Below, one piece after another: positions 7,738 through 16,304 of a stretch of 64,000 bases of DNA (the first letter of the stretch is position 1; every line of letters starts with the position of its first letter). The notes beneath the pieces are model-generated. The model was not told the DNA's origin. It worked only from the letters and a program-made list of their open reading frames with translations, and did no database searches. This DNA is from Desulfobulbaceae bacterium BRH_c16a (GTDB lineage Bacteria; Desulfobacterota; Desulfobulbia; Desulfobulbales; Desulfocapsaceae): contig LADS01000021.1 in assembly GCA_000961725.1 (NCBI GenBank), forward strand, positions 62,001-126,000, written 5' to 3'. Position numbers and translations under genes: made by a program.

Positions 7738-9537
7738 TCAATAATAGTACCAGATTGTATCATAGTCCCTGGCCTGCTCGCCATCCTTTCTCAATCTTTT
7801 GAGATAATCGTAAATCGACACATCGGTGTAGATATAGGTGTCGACCAGGGCCAGCTTCTTCTCCCAGGGGTGGAATTCGTAAACCCTCCTGCCGTCGGGG
7901 AGGATGGCGATGATATCCCTGTTCTGGGCGGCACGCAGGTAGTTTTTACCAAGGCGGGGGACATTGAAGACGATTTCATCGGTGCGCACCATCCCAGGCA
8001 GCAGCCGTGCCTCCTCCTGCTGTTCCTGGAGCAGTCGGGCGATAGGGACCCGGTAGCTGTCGGTCTCCTCCTTGCCTTTGGTGTTGAAGGTGTAGTAGGG
8101 GGTCACCCCGATCAGCCGCAGTTTCTGGCGGATGGCGGCGGTTTCAAAGCGTTTTGAATTATAGTAGGTGAAGACCAGCTGGTTATAGACGCCGATGCCG
8201 AACTGGCGGAATTTCTGCACCGCCGCCATGGAATCCGGGGTTATCTCGGTGGTGTGTTCGAAGTGGGTGACGATCACCACCTCGCGGCGGCCGGGCTCAT
8301 GGAAACGGGTGATGGTCCGGACCAGCGATTCGGTGATGCGCTGCGGCAGGGTGACCGGGGTGCGGGTGCCGATCCGGATGCGGAGGATGTGGTCGATCTG
8401 CGCGAGGCGGCTGAGGATCTCCTCGATTTTCTCGTCGCCGAGCAAGAGGGGATCGCCGCCGGTGATGAGTACCTCGTTTATTTCCGGGGTGTCCTCAATC
8501 CATTGCAGGGCCTGGTCGAGTTGGGTTTTTCCGAGTGCGGCATTGGCCGAATAGACATCCTCGATCTGCCAGTTGCGCTGGCAGTACACGCAGATCTGCG
8601 GGCAGGTCAGGATCGGCTTGAGGATGACGATGTTGGGATAGCGCCTGGTGATTCCTTCGATCGGCGAAGTGTCGTGTTCGACCATGAAATCCATGGAACA
8701 GCCGGGATCTTTGCGCCCCAGGATGATATTGTCGACATATTCCAGCGGCGGGATTACCTGGGCTCTGATCGCCCTGTCCCAGGTCCGGGTGTTTTCCCGG
8801 TCCATGAGCGACAGGTAATAGGGCGTGATCCCGAACGGCACCCGGTTGCTTTTTGCCTTGGCGATTGCCTGCTCTTCCCCGGCGGAAAGGGCGACCAGCT
8901 TGCCCATGGTGTCGGCATCGCGGATGATGTGCCGGGTATGCCACTTCCAGTCGTTCCACTCGAGGTCGGTGATGCCGAAGTGCGCCTGGATTGCCTGTTT
9001 GCTGTTGCTCTGGTGGCGGATGAGCTGGTCGTCCAGGCCGGACGGGTAACGATTCATATAACGGGCCGAGTGCCTGGCCATCCGCGAAAGGTCGGCGGAG
9101 CGCATTCTTGCGGCTTTCCTGCCCGAATGGCTGAGAAATGCCGGCGCTTTTTCTTTATATATCCCCGAAATTCCGTGCAATCCTTTAAGGAGATGTTCGA
9201 GTTCGGCAAGAAATGCGGAGGAAGGCAACGACTGGTCGCCGGCCGACGGAGAATGGAGGAGATCGTCAATATATTCGAGCAGGGAAAAACCGGCCAGCTC
9301 TTCGCTGCGCTGAGAGAGAATATTGCGCATGACCCAGGTGGCGTCGCGGCAGACAACCCATTCAAGAGGCGGCATCTGTTGACTCTCGTCAACGATATTC
9401 ACCAGCATATCGGAGAGATGGCGTCGCAGCCGCCGTCTTTTTTCATCAAGGGTGGCAGTGGAGGAAAGTATCTCGCTTATTTTTTCGTCGATGGCAAGGA
9501 GATGGCGGAGTTTGGTCAATCGTTCGTGCTTTGGCAT
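7738..9537 (-). CDS. KamA-family radical SAM protein (lysine 2,3-aminomutase-like) with long N-terminal extension
   Basis: A 599-aa protein. Its C-terminal about 400 residues match the lysine 2,3-aminomutase/KamA radical SAM family. The Fe-S motif is CPQICVYC (CxxxCxxC), followed by NEVLITGGDPLLL (SAM-binding GGDP) and RIGTRTPVTLPQRI. FNVPRLGKNY holds a Lys where the PLP-binding Lys of KamA lies. The first about 190 residues are a mostly helical extension not found in the classical ~416-aa enzymes. ATG 9537 is chosen because it has AGGA 8 bp upstream and starts the conserved part; the frame is open to 9717. The substrate may differ from lysine. The esterase gene follows. Confidence 0.85.
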   Translation of the reverse strand: MPKHERLTKLRHLLAIDEKISEILSSTATLDEKRRRLRRHLSDMLVNIVDESQQMPPLEWVVCRDATWVMRNILSQRSEELAGFSLLEYIDDLLHSPSAGDQSLPSSAFLAELEHLLKGLHGISGIYKEKAPAFLSHSGRKAARMRSADLSRMARHSARYMNRYPSGLDDQLIRHQSNSKQAIQAHFGITDLEWNDWKWHTRHIIRDADTMGKLVALSAGEEQAIAKAKSNRVPFGITPYYLSLMDRENTRTWDRAIRAQVIPPLEYVDNIILGRKDPGCSMDFMVEHDTSPIEGITRRYPNIVILKPILTCPQICVYCQRNWQIEDVYSANAALGKTQLDQALQWIEDTPEINEVLITGGDPLLLGDEKIEEILSRLAQIDHILRIRIGTRTPVTLPQRITESLVRTITRFHEPGRREVVIVTHFEHTTEITPDSMAAVQKFRQFGIGVYNQLVFTYYNSKRFETAAIRQKLRLIGVTPYYTFNTKGKEETDSYRVPIARLLQEQQEEARLLPGMVRTDEIVFNVPRLGKNYLRAAQNRDIIAILPDGRRVYEFHPWEKKLALVDTYIYTDVSIYDYLKRLRKDGEQARDYDTIWYYY

Positions 9538-9882
9538 GGTAATATCCTGGTAGATATGGGGGCGGAAACGATATCCCATCAGCGGATATGTCTTTACAGC
9601 GTGTACTCGTGCAAAAAAGATACAAATCTGAGAGACGGGCGTGAACTTCAGCCGAGGAAAACGGAGGAAGAAACTCAATCTGTAAGTATTAAAGCACAAC
9701 CGGGCTTCTTTTGCCACTTTTCAGACAATTTTTCCAAAATTTGGCCCCTCAATAACCCTTTTATCTCTCTTTGGTCATGTATTCCAGGCATTGAAAAGGC
9801 TGTTTTTCTCAAGGTGAAAATGGTAATGTTAACGCTTTCGCTGCTCAAAATGACAGCAGGTGTTTTCAGATAATCGATTTTT
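9538..9882. other. 345-bp divergent intergenic region
   Basis: This lies between the starts of the KamA-family gene (minus) and the YqeY-family gene (plus), so it should hold both promoters. Runs of A/T occur near 9720-9830, but I found no convincing -35/-10 pair, operator palindrome or hairpin. The open frames crossing it have no recognisable protein similarity. Confidence 0.5.
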
Positions 9883-10293
9883 ATGGGTGGAAATATGACC
9901 TTACAGGAACAAGTCCAGGGTGAATTGAGGGTGTCGATGAAGGCGAAAGACAGCGACAGGACCGGTGCGATTCGGATCCTGATCGGCGAGTTCGGGCGCC
10001 AGACCGAAAAGGTGCTGACCGATGAGCAGGTTATTGCCATAATCAAAAAGCTTATCAAGTCGGAACGGGAACTCCTGGCCGCACAGGGCAAGGAAGGCAG
10101 TCCGTTTTTGACCATCATGGAGGAGTATCTGCCGAAAGCGGCAAGCGAAGAGGAGATCCGCGCCTGGATCGCCGCAAATATCGATTTTTCTTCGTTTGCC
10201 AACCGGATGCAGGCGATGAGGCCGATCATGAATCATTTCGGCAGTGCTGCAGACGGCAAGGTAGTGAAGAAAATTCTCGAGAGTTTTGCTTGA
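9883..10293 (+). CDS. GatB/YqeY domain-containing protein
   Basis: A 136-aa cytosolic protein of the YqeY family, an all-helical domain related to the tail of the amidotransferase subunit GatB. It shows VSMKAKDSDRTGAIRILIGE at the N-terminus, IIKKLIKSERELL in the middle, EEYLPKAASEEEI, and the C-terminal GSAADGKVVKKIL. It is thought to bind tRNA, but no enzymatic role is proven. An alternative start at ATG 9895 has GGGTGG just upstream and gives 132 aa; it may be the true start. The gene appears monocistronic. Confidence 0.88.
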   Translation: MGGNMTLQEQVQGELRVSMKAKDSDRTGAIRILIGEFGRQTEKVLTDEQVIAIIKKLIKSERELLAAQGKEGSPFLTIMEEYLPKAASEEEIRAWIAANIDFSSFANRMQAMRPIMNHFGSAADGKVVKKILESFA

Positions 10294-10455
10294 TCCCTCG
10301 GCCTTGATGATAGAAAAATCGGAAGCGGCCTGAACGAAATCCGCTTGTGACAGGGCAAAGAATGGTTATTCTTTTTTCCGTAAAAACTGGAATCGGTACT
10401 TTTTGCCGCTCGAAAGTACCCGGAATGAGATGATAAACAAAAATGGAGGAATGAC

Positions 10456-11319
10456 GTGTTTCGGATAATTCTGTTTCTGGCAACCAACATGGCGATACTT
10501 ATTTTGCTCGGTATTGTCATGAGTCTTTTCGGGGTTGACTCCCGCAGCACTTCGGGACTGCTGGTGATGGCGTTCGTGTTCGGCATGGGCGGCTCGTTTA
10601 TCTCGCTTGCCTTGTCCAAGTGGATTGCCAAGAAATCAACCGGCGCCCAGGTGATCGTCAATCCGAGTAATCCTACGGAACAATGGCTGGTCGGTACCGT
10701 TCGCCGGATGGCTGAGAAGGCCGAGATCGGCATGCCGGAAGTGGCGATCTACAACTCGCCCGACATGAATGCCTTTGCCACCGGCATGAAAAAGCATGAC
10801 GCTCTGGTGGCCGTGTCGACCGGATTGCTGCAGAATATGTCCAAGGATGAAGTGGAGGCGGTGCTTGCCCACGAGATAACCCACGTCGCCTGCGGCGATA
10901 TGGTGACTTTATCCCTCATCCAGGGCGTGTTGAACACCTTCGTCATCTTTTTGTCCCGCCTTGCCGCCAACATCATCAATAATTTCGTCAGCAGCGATGA
11001 GGAAGGCGGAGGTCTGGGCTTTTTCGGGTATATGGCTGTGACAATCGTACTGGAAATCGTTCTCGGGTTCTTTGCGGCGATGATTGTCATGTGGTTTTCC
11101 CGCAAGAGAGAGTTCACCGCCGATAAAGGGGCGGCTTTTCTCACCAGCAAGGAGAAGATGGTGGGTGCCCTGCGGCGACTGCAGGTCCATCATGAACCGT
11201 CTCACCTGCCCGATCAGGTAGCAGCCTTCGGGATTCGACCGAAGGCGGGCGGGATGGCGGCACTGTTCAGAAGTCATCCGCCTCTTGAGGAGCGGATTAA
11301 AGCTCTCCAGCAGCTGTAA
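10456..11319 (+). CDS. htpX: Membrane zinc metalloprotease HtpX
   Basis: A 287-aa inner-membrane M48 endopeptidase involved in quality control of membrane proteins. Four hydrophobic segments are visible (two at the N-terminus, two after the active site). The zinc motif HEITH lies near residue 139 ([13 protein letters not shown]), and the third zinc ligand is in [11 protein letters not shown]. Similarity to E. coli HtpX starts at the first residue ([10 protein letters not shown]). This supports GTG 10456 as start, with GGAGGA at 10445-10450. A strong Rho-independent terminator follows. Confidence 0.95.
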   Translation: MFRIILFLATNMAILILLGIVMSLFGVDSRSTSGLLVMAFVFGMGGSFISLALSKWIAKKSTGAQVIVNPSNPTEQWLVGTVRRMAEKAEIGMPEVAIYNSPDMNAFATGMKKHDALVAVSTGLLQNMSKDEVEAVLAHEITHVACGDMVTLSLIQGVLNTFVIFLSRLAANIINNFVSSDEEGGGLGFFGYMAVTIVLEIVLGFFAAMIVMWFSRKREFTADKGAAFLTSKEKMVGALRRLQVHHEPSHLPDQVAAFGIRPKAGGMAALFRSHPPLEERIKALQQL

Positions 11320-11336
11320 TCATTCTTTTTAAAAAC

Positions 11337-11371
11337 AAAAAGGCCGGGGCTTGCGCTCCGGCCTTTTTTTT
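11337..11371. terminator. Bidirectional Rho-independent terminator between htpX and prmA
   Basis: A ten-pair GC-rich stem (AGGCCGGGGC / GCTCCGGCCT, one G-U pair) with a TTGC loop. It is preceded by a run of A and followed by eight T. It lies between convergent stops and can act on both transcripts. Confidence 0.9.
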
Positions 11372-11397
11372 GGCTTTACAGGTGTTGTCCCGGGCGG

Positions 11398-12246
11398 TCA
11401 GGATTCTTCCGATGGATTGGTTATCCCGAGAATGGTGTGCCAGATATCGTCTTGGTTCCAACGTTTGAGGATGAGGACCGGACACGTTGCAAGGAATTGG
11501 CCAATTTTTTCGGCTTCGCTGCGCAGAAGGCCGGACAGGATGAACCATTTCTGCCGAAGAAAGCCATCGGTACGGACCAGATCCTTCATCACATCGTAAT
11601 GAATATTGGCTACCATGAGGTCGGTTGCGACCGCGGTATGTTGTTCCGCCCTGCCGTTGGCGATCAGGATGCGGTCCTCGAGATTGTTCAGGACGACGTT
11701 GATCCGTGCGGTTCTCGCGGCAAGAAAATTATAGTCGACGGCAACGATCTTTTCACATCCCAGTTTGGCGGCGGCTAAAGCGAGAATGCCCGTGCCGGTC
11801 CCCAGGTCGAGCATGGTTTTTACCCGGTTGCCGGCGCAGGCGATGTCGATGGCTTCGAGGCAGGCCTGGGTGGTTGGATGGGTGCCGTTGCCGAAAACCA
11901 CCCCCGAATCGAGGGTGATCGCCACTTCGTTTTTTCCCGGTGAGGCTTTAATCCAGGTGGGATTGAGCAGGAAGCGCCCGATACGTACCGGTTCGACGTT
12001 GCCGCCCTGCCACTGGGCATAGGTCATCTCGTACTGGTCGAGCAGTCTGGTTGCCGGGAACAGGGAGAGAATCTCCTTGACCTGCTGCTGTGCCGGCTGG
12101 GTGAAAAAAAGGAAGCTGAAATCGTCTTCCACCCAGTTACCAATAAAGTGCTCGATGTCAAAGACCTGGTGGGCGGGGATTGCCCCTTCAAGGTAGTAGA
12201 TGAAGAGCAGGGTGTCGGGGCGGAGCAGGGAAGGCGGCGGTTGCAT
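11398..12246 (-). CDS. prmA: Ribosomal protein L11 methyltransferase PrmA family
   Basis: A 282-aa SAM-dependent methyltransferase. PrmA trimethylates ribosomal protein L11 on lysines and the N-terminus. Visible features are the PrmA hallmark FGNGTHPTTQACLEA, the SAM motif LDLGTGTGILALAAAKLG (about residues 145-162), and VANIHYDVM in place of the usual NILA-type motif IV. The N-terminal 100 residues are the substrate-recognition region. The divergent motif IV leaves some doubt about the exact substrate. It lies 16 bp downstream of a HEPN-like hypothetical gene on the same strand. Confidence 0.85.
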   Translation of the reverse strand: MQPPPSLLRPDTLLFIYYLEGAIPAHQVFDIEHFIGNWVEDDFSFLFFTQPAQQQVKEILSLFPATRLLDQYEMTYAQWQGGNVEPVRIGRFLLNPTWIKASPGKNEVAITLDSGVVFGNGTHPTTQACLEAIDIACAGNRVKTMLDLGTGTGILALAAAKLGCEKIVAVDYNFLAARTARINVVLNNLEDRILIANGRAEQHTAVATDLMVANIHYDVMKDLVRTDGFLRQKWFILSGLLRSEAEKIGQFLATCPVLILKRWNQDDIWHTILGITNPSEES

Positions 12247-12262
12247 GAAACTTTCTTTTGGA

Positions 12263-12934
12263 TCAGTATCTGGTCTTGACGAGCAGGCTCAGCACTCCGC
12301 TCACCATGGTTTTTGCCTGGGCGGCGGTAACGGAATCGTTTTTGCCGGCAGCAGCCGTCTCGTACAACTCAAGCCACGAGATGATATCCTTGTTGTCCTG
12401 TCGTTCGTAAAGTTTCTTCTTGTAGGCTTCTCCGGTCAGCTGCAGTCCTTTCTTCGGTACCGCCCTGTTTTCAAGATCGTTGTGGAGCTTAATCCCTTTG
12501 GCGAGACAGAGATTGCGCAGATGTTTTTCGAGCACCGCGCCGGCAATGATTACTGCTGCCACATGATGGTTTTCGTCCTGTTGCATCCTGGCGAGCCGCA
12601 GCATGTCGGTCATTTCTTCGCGGGTGATTGCGCCGCCGGTGGTCTCCAGCCAATCGCCGGAAAGCTCTTTGCGGGCACTGGTAAGCATGCCGATTCCACG
12701 CCGGGTGCGGCTTGCGGTCGGGTGACTTACTTCCGATTTGAAGGCTTGGTAATAGGTGCTTTCCTGACTGAAGACCCGGCCGAGATAGGATAAAGCCGAG
12801 ATCCTGAAATCGTGGAACTTGATTTCGTTAACGAGACTTTTCTGCTGGCCTTCGCCGGTCTCCGTGGTAAGCACATGCTCTCCCGCGTGAATAATTGTCG
12901 AGAGCTTGGCAATAAGCTCGTCCTGATTTTTCAT
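12263..12934 (-). CDS. Hypothetical protein, possible HEPN/DUF4145-like helical domain
   Basis: A 223-aa cytosolic protein that I do not recognise with certainty. Residues about 120-160 (HHVAAVIIAGAVLEKHLRNL) resemble the helical core of DUF4145/HEPN-like domains, which often read AGAVLEEHLR. The C-terminus (AAQAKTMVSGVLSLLVKTRY) is also helical. No RNase RX4-6H motif stands out. It sits directly upstream of prmA and probably shares its transcript. Confidence 0.6.
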   Translation of the reverse strand: MKNQDELIAKLSTIIHAGEHVLTTETGEGQQKSLVNEIKFHDFRISALSYLGRVFSQESTYYQAFKSEVSHPTASRTRRGIGMLTSARKELSGDWLETTGGAITREEMTDMLRLARMQQDENHHVAAVIIAGAVLEKHLRNLCLAKGIKLHNDLENRAVPKKGLQLTGEAYKKKLYERQDNKDIISWLELYETAAAGKNDSVTAAQAKTMVSGVLSLLVKTRY

Positions 12935-13021
12935 GGTACTCTTTCTTTTGTTTTAGCGAAGTGTGAACTGTCTTATGGTTTTAATTTTTACCCCATATAC
13001 TCGGTTATGGGAAATTAATCA

Positions 13022-13059
13022 CCTGCCGATTCGCCCGGGCCGAGATTATTGTCGGCAGG
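13022..13059 (-). terminator. Possible hairpin terminator after the Lrp-type gene
   Basis: CCTGCCGA (13022-13029) and TCGGCAGG (13052-13059) form an eight-pair stem with a GC-rich inner loop, 9 bp downstream of the Lrp-type stop. No proper U-run follows, so termination is uncertain. Confidence 0.4.
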
Positions 13060-13067
13060 GCCGGCTG

Positions 13068-13535
13068 TTATTCGTCCGGCATCAGTTTCAGGGCGGTGTT
13101 GTTCTTCAGGGTTTCGAGGATGAAGGAGGTTTTGACGTTCTGAATGCCCGGTATTCCCGACAGCTTGTTGTTGACGAAATTGGTGTAGGCACTCATGTCT
13201 TTGACCGCAACCTTCAGAAGGAAATCGACTTCGCCGGTCAGTTGAAGGCATTCAAGGACTTCGTCCATTCTGGTCAGCCGTTCCTTGACATTTTGCAGCG
13301 AAGATATCTGGTGGTGGCTCAGGCAGACCATGACGATCGTCTGGACGCCAAAACCTGCCGCCTGCCGATCAAGGATGGCGACATACTTGTCGATTACCCC
13401 GGATGCTTCCAGCCGTCGGACCCGCTCGAGCACCGCAGGTGGAGACAGTCCGACCTCCTGGGCCAGTCTGGCGTTGGTAATCCTGCCATCCTGCTGAAGG
13501 ATGGTTAGAATTTTTTTATCGGTTGCATCAAGCAT
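13068..13535 (-). CDS. Lrp/AsnC family transcriptional regulator
   Basis: A 155-aa feast/famine regulator. The N-terminal winged HTH reads LDATDKKILTILQQDGRITN, then LAQEVGLSPPAVLERVRRLE. The C-terminal RAM effector-binding domain reads GEVDFLLKVAVKDMSAYTNF and so on. Length is normal. ATG 13535 is chosen as the point where homology starts; the open frame continues to 13880 without similarity. Lrp-type regulators bind amino acids and control their metabolism. The liv operon in this window is about 34 kb away, so any link is speculation. Confidence 0.93.
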   Translation of the reverse strand: MLDATDKKILTILQQDGRITNARLAQEVGLSPPAVLERVRRLEASGVIDKYVAILDRQAAGFGVQTIVMVCLSHHQISSLQNVKERLTRMDEVLECLQLTGEVDFLLKVAVKDMSAYTNFVNNKLSGIPGIQNVKTSFILETLKNNTALKLMPDE

Positions 13536-13648
13536 CTGTCGGTCCGCTGGAGATGGGTTGAGAGTGACGGTCTGTGTCCGGCAATTGTAGCGAATTTTCC
13601 ATAAAAATGAAAGAGGTCCCTGTAATACCGGTTCAGTTCTGGTAAAAA

Positions 13649-13927
13649 TCAGTCTTGCCGGCCGTTCTCCGCGTCTTCTTTTTCGCCGTCCTTGTTGTTC
13701 GGTCGATCCGTATCGTAGAGCTGTTTGGCTGCCAGCAGCAGTAAGGGAATGGTGACTATAGGTGCAAAGTACGGTGCTGCTTCGATCAGCTTTCCCAGGG
13801 TGGGGTTGGCCGAATGGAGTTCCGGGACAAGATACTTCAGAGTGGAGTAACATACAATCGCCAGCAGGACACTCACCCACCAGCGAGTGTGTAAAGCATA
13901 CCTCTTGTTGTCCTGGTTTTCGCTCAC
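13649..13927 (-). CDS. Small membrane protein of unknown function
   Basis: A 92-aa protein with two transmembrane segments (VSVLLAIVCYSTLKYLV and FAPIVTIPLLLLAAKQL) and a strongly charged C-terminal tail. I do not recognise it. It starts at GTG 13927, overlapping the stop of the HEAT-repeat gene by four bases (GTGA), so translation of the two is probably coupled. Confidence 0.55.
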   Translation of the reverse strand: MSENQDNKRYALHTRWWVSVLLAIVCYSTLKYLVPELHSANPTLGKLIEAAPYFAPIVTIPLLLLAAKQLYDTDRPNNKDGEKEDAENGRQD

Positions 13928-14325
13928 TTCCTGTCCTGCAGAACGAGTTCGACCACTTCCCGGACCCGGGGGCTGGGGTCGTCGTGCCGGCTGCGTATGT
14001 GGGCCAGAGCCTTGTCGCTGCCGATTATGCCCAGGATGGAGACCGCCTCGCCGCGCAGCAGCGGCTCTTTCGCACTGAGCAGCTGCACCAGCGAGGGGAT
14101 GGCCAGTTCGATTTTGTCCGGCTGCGTTTCCCGCAGTTCTTCAAAGAGGACGGAGACGCCAAGGCGGACACTGAAGCGTTCGTCCCGAAGAATATCGCCG
14201 GTCCAGGCGTAATATCTTGGTTCATGACGGAACATGGCGACAATATTCTCGACATGTCCCTGGTCGAGAAAGTCGGCGATGACCCTTTTCAGTTCCTGAT
14301 TGCTGACGGTGTTGGGTGAATGCAT
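13924..14325 (-). CDS. HEAT-repeat protein
   Basis: A 133-aa cytosolic protein made of HEAT-type helical repeats. The clearest are FSVRLGVSVLFEELRET, LVQLLSAKEPLLRGEAVSIL and ALAHIRSRHDDPSPRVREVV. Such repeats bind other proteins; no enzymatic motif is present. ATG 14325 is chosen over an upstream in-frame start at 14364 because the protein-like sequence begins there. Its stop overlaps the start of the small membrane protein, which may be its partner (inferred from position). Confidence 0.7.
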   Translation of the reverse strand: MHSPNTVSNQELKRVIADFLDQGHVENIVAMFRHEPRYYAWTGDILRDERFSVRLGVSVLFEELRETQPDKIELAIPSLVQLLSAKEPLLRGEAVSILGIIGSDKALAHIRSRHDDPSPRVREVVELVLQDRK

Positions 14326-14457
14326 GGTGCTTCCGGATGAAAACGTGATTTTTACATGGAACATTGCTACAATGAGGTAAAATATCAGCGGCTACATTGC
14401 TTCTATTTCATACGAAAGGCAAGGAAAATATTGTCCGACCAACCTTGGAGGGCGTCT

Positions 14458-15084
14458 GTGAATAGGAAAAATATGGAACGTGAAGGTATGACCCCGGAAA
14501 AATCAAGAAGGTACTGTAGAGTTGCGGCGCTTATTGCGATGTTGTCGATTTCTTTCGGTTGCGGGCAGAAACCTCACCTGGTGCATATCAGTTCCGATCC
14601 TTCGGGGGCCGTTGTTTTCCTGAACGACAAAGTTATCGGAGAGACGCCTTTCGACACCTCTATCGAGCAGCGCAAGGGCGACTATAATATCTACACCTTC
14701 AAGGTGCTGAAGGAGGAGTATAAACCGGTAAGAAAAGCTTTCAAAGAACAGCTCTATCATGAGAAGGTGAGTGATATCATTCCGGAGAAACTCCATTTCA
14801 TCCTGAAGGAGCGTGAAAAATATCTCATCGCCATAACCTCTGCCCCCAGTGGTGCCGTGGTCGCCCTGAACGGTGAGGTTATTGGCGAGACACCCTTTAC
14901 CGCAACAATCAGGGAGCGGATCGGCAATCCCAGGACCTTTGACTTTGTCGCGGTAAAGGAAGGATATACGCAGGGCCGGACGGTGCTTCGAGAATTCGCT
15001 CCCCAGGAAAACGGTGCGGTTTTCGAATTTCCCGAGACCCTGCACTTTGAACTCGGTGGGGATGCGGAACGAAAACCTCAATGA
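14458..15084 (+). CDS. Lipoprotein with two PEGA domains
   Basis: A 208-aa predicted lipoprotein. The N-terminus has a basic segment (KSRRYCR), a short hydrophobic stretch and the lipobox SFGC, so it should be lipid-anchored outside the inner membrane. Two PEGA-type repeats follow: ISSDPSGAVVFLNDKVIGET with PF, and ITSAPSGAVVALNGEVIGET with PF. PEGA domains are surface beta-domains, often found in cell-envelope proteins. GTG 14458 is preferred because GGAGGG lies 5 bp upstream (14447-14452); ATGs at 14473 and 14488 are alternatives. The methyltransferase gene starts 10 bp downstream. Confidence 0.8.
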   Translation: MNRKNMEREGMTPEKSRRYCRVAALIAMLSISFGCGQKPHLVHISSDPSGAVVFLNDKVIGETPFDTSIEQRKGDYNIYTFKVLKEEYKPVRKAFKEQLYHEKVSDIIPEKLHFILKEREKYLIAITSAPSGAVVALNGEVIGETPFTATIRERIGNPRTFDFVAVKEGYTQGRTVLREFAPQENGAVFEFPETLHFELGGDAERKPQ

Positions 15085-15094
15085 CGGAGGGAGT

Positions 15095-16090
15095 ATGATC
15101 AAGGATTGGAATGTCGGGACGATGCTCAGTGTCTCAAGTGGATACTGGCGCGGCTGTACTTTGCAGGCCGCAGTGCGGTTGAAGATTTTCACCGAGCTCG
15201 GGGCCGGTCCGGGCGACGCCGCCCGGGTAGCGGAATCGGTCGGCAGCGATGTCCGGGCCACCGGCTTGCTTCTCGATGCCCTGGCTGCCATGGGACTGCT
15301 GGTAAAAACCGATGACCGTTATGAAAATTCGCCTTTTGCCATGCAGTTTCTGGTCGCCGGCAGCCCCGGATATATGGGTCACATCATCCTTCATCACCAC
15401 CACATCCTCGATGGCTGGGCTCAGCTCGATCAGGCTGTGATACGCGGTGAAAAAGTCGCCAGGCGTTCCTACGGTGCGGAAAATGAACGGGAGAGTTTTC
15501 TCCTGGGGATGTTCAACCTGGCCATGGGCGTGGCCCCCCACATGGCGGCCGCTTTCGATCTGGCCGGTCGCAGGAGATTGCTCGATCTGGGCGGAGGCCC
15601 CGGCACCTATGCCATCCATTTCTGTAAGGCCAATCCGGACCTTTCGGCAATTATCCTCGATCGTCCGACCACCGAACCTTTTGCCCGAAAAACGGTGGCC
15701 CGTTTTGGCCTGACCGGGCGCATCGATTTCATCGGCGGCGATTTCAACATCGATCCCATCGGCGGAGGCCCTTACGATGTCGCCTGGCTCTCCCATATTC
15801 TGCACAGCAACTCTCCGGAACAGTGCCGGGAATGTCTTGAAAAGACAGCAGCCGCTTTAGAGCCGGGCGGGATGATCCTGATCCATGATTTCATTCTGAA
15901 CGACTCCAAGGACGGACCGGAATTTCCGGCGCTTTTTGCCCTCAACATGCTGCTGGGCACGGAAGATGGAAGGTCGTATTCCCGGGCCGAGATTTTCGCG
16001 ATGCTCGAGCAGGCTGGGATCACCGATATTGTCCACCATGAATTTCGCACTCCCAACGATTCTTCCGTCATCGGCGGGATCAAGAAATAG
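15095..16090 (+). CDS. SAM-dependent O-methyltransferase-like protein (Methyltransf_2 family)
   Basis: A 331-aa cytosolic methyltransferase. The N-terminal about 90 residues form the winged-helix dimerisation domain (AAVRLKIFTELGAGPGDAAR, then LDALAAMGLLVKTDDRY). The catalytic domain follows, with LLDLGGGPGTYAIHF (SAM motif I, about residue 168), AIILDRPTTEP, and LEPGGMILIHDFIL. The family includes acetylserotonin, isoprenylphenol and carotenoid-type O-methyltransferases, so the substrate is open. GGAGGG 4-9 bp before ATG 15095 supports the start. It is probably an operon partner of the PEGA lipoprotein. Confidence 0.85.
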   Translation: MIKDWNVGTMLSVSSGYWRGCTLQAAVRLKIFTELGAGPGDAARVAESVGSDVRATGLLLDALAAMGLLVKTDDRYENSPFAMQFLVAGSPGYMGHIILHHHHILDGWAQLDQAVIRGEKVARRSYGAENERESFLLGMFNLAMGVAPHMAAAFDLAGRRRLLDLGGGPGTYAIHFCKANPDLSAIILDRPTTEPFARKTVARFGLTGRIDFIGGDFNIDPIGGGPYDVAWLSHILHSNSPEQCRECLEKTAAALEPGGMILIHDFILNDSKDGPEFPALFALNMLLGTEDGRSYSRAEIFAMLEQAGITDIVHHEFRTPNDSSVIGGIKK

Positions 16091-16140
16091 CTTTAAGCCT
16101 GATTCACGCCGTTTGAGGGTAACGCATGAACGTATGGTCA

Positions 16141-16158
16141 GGAGGTAAAGGTACCTCC
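16141..16158 (-). repeat. GGAGGTA-type hairpin, copy A
   Basis: A perfect seven-pair stem GGAGGTA / TACCTCC with a four-base loop. It lies 146 bp beyond the stop of the receiver-like gene at 16305. It belongs to the hairpin family described in the findings. Confidence 0.6.
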
Positions 16159-16263
16159 CCGATCCGGGAATCGCTGTTTGTCACTGCCGAAATACCAGTA
16201 CTGGGCGATCTTTATTCCAGGCAAGATGTATGAAATAGAGGTATCAAGGAATAATTCCGCCGG

Positions 16264-16282
16264 GGAGGCAAATTTACCATCC
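16264..16282 (-). repeat. GGAGGTA-type hairpin, copy B (imperfect)
   Basis: On the minus strand it reads GGATGGTAAATTTGCCTCC. It pairs with one bulged U and one U-G pair, which would be a C-A mismatch on the plus strand. It lies 22 bp downstream of the receiver-like stop codon. Confidence 0.5.
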
Positions 16283-16304
16283 ATGGGCGAGAGTTTCAAG
16301 CGAT

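Noticed and set aside
8254..9873. Long 539-codon open frame on the plus strand
   Set aside because: It is antisense to the KamA-family gene, whose motifs are intact. The translated sequence has no domain and reflects codon bias of the real gene.
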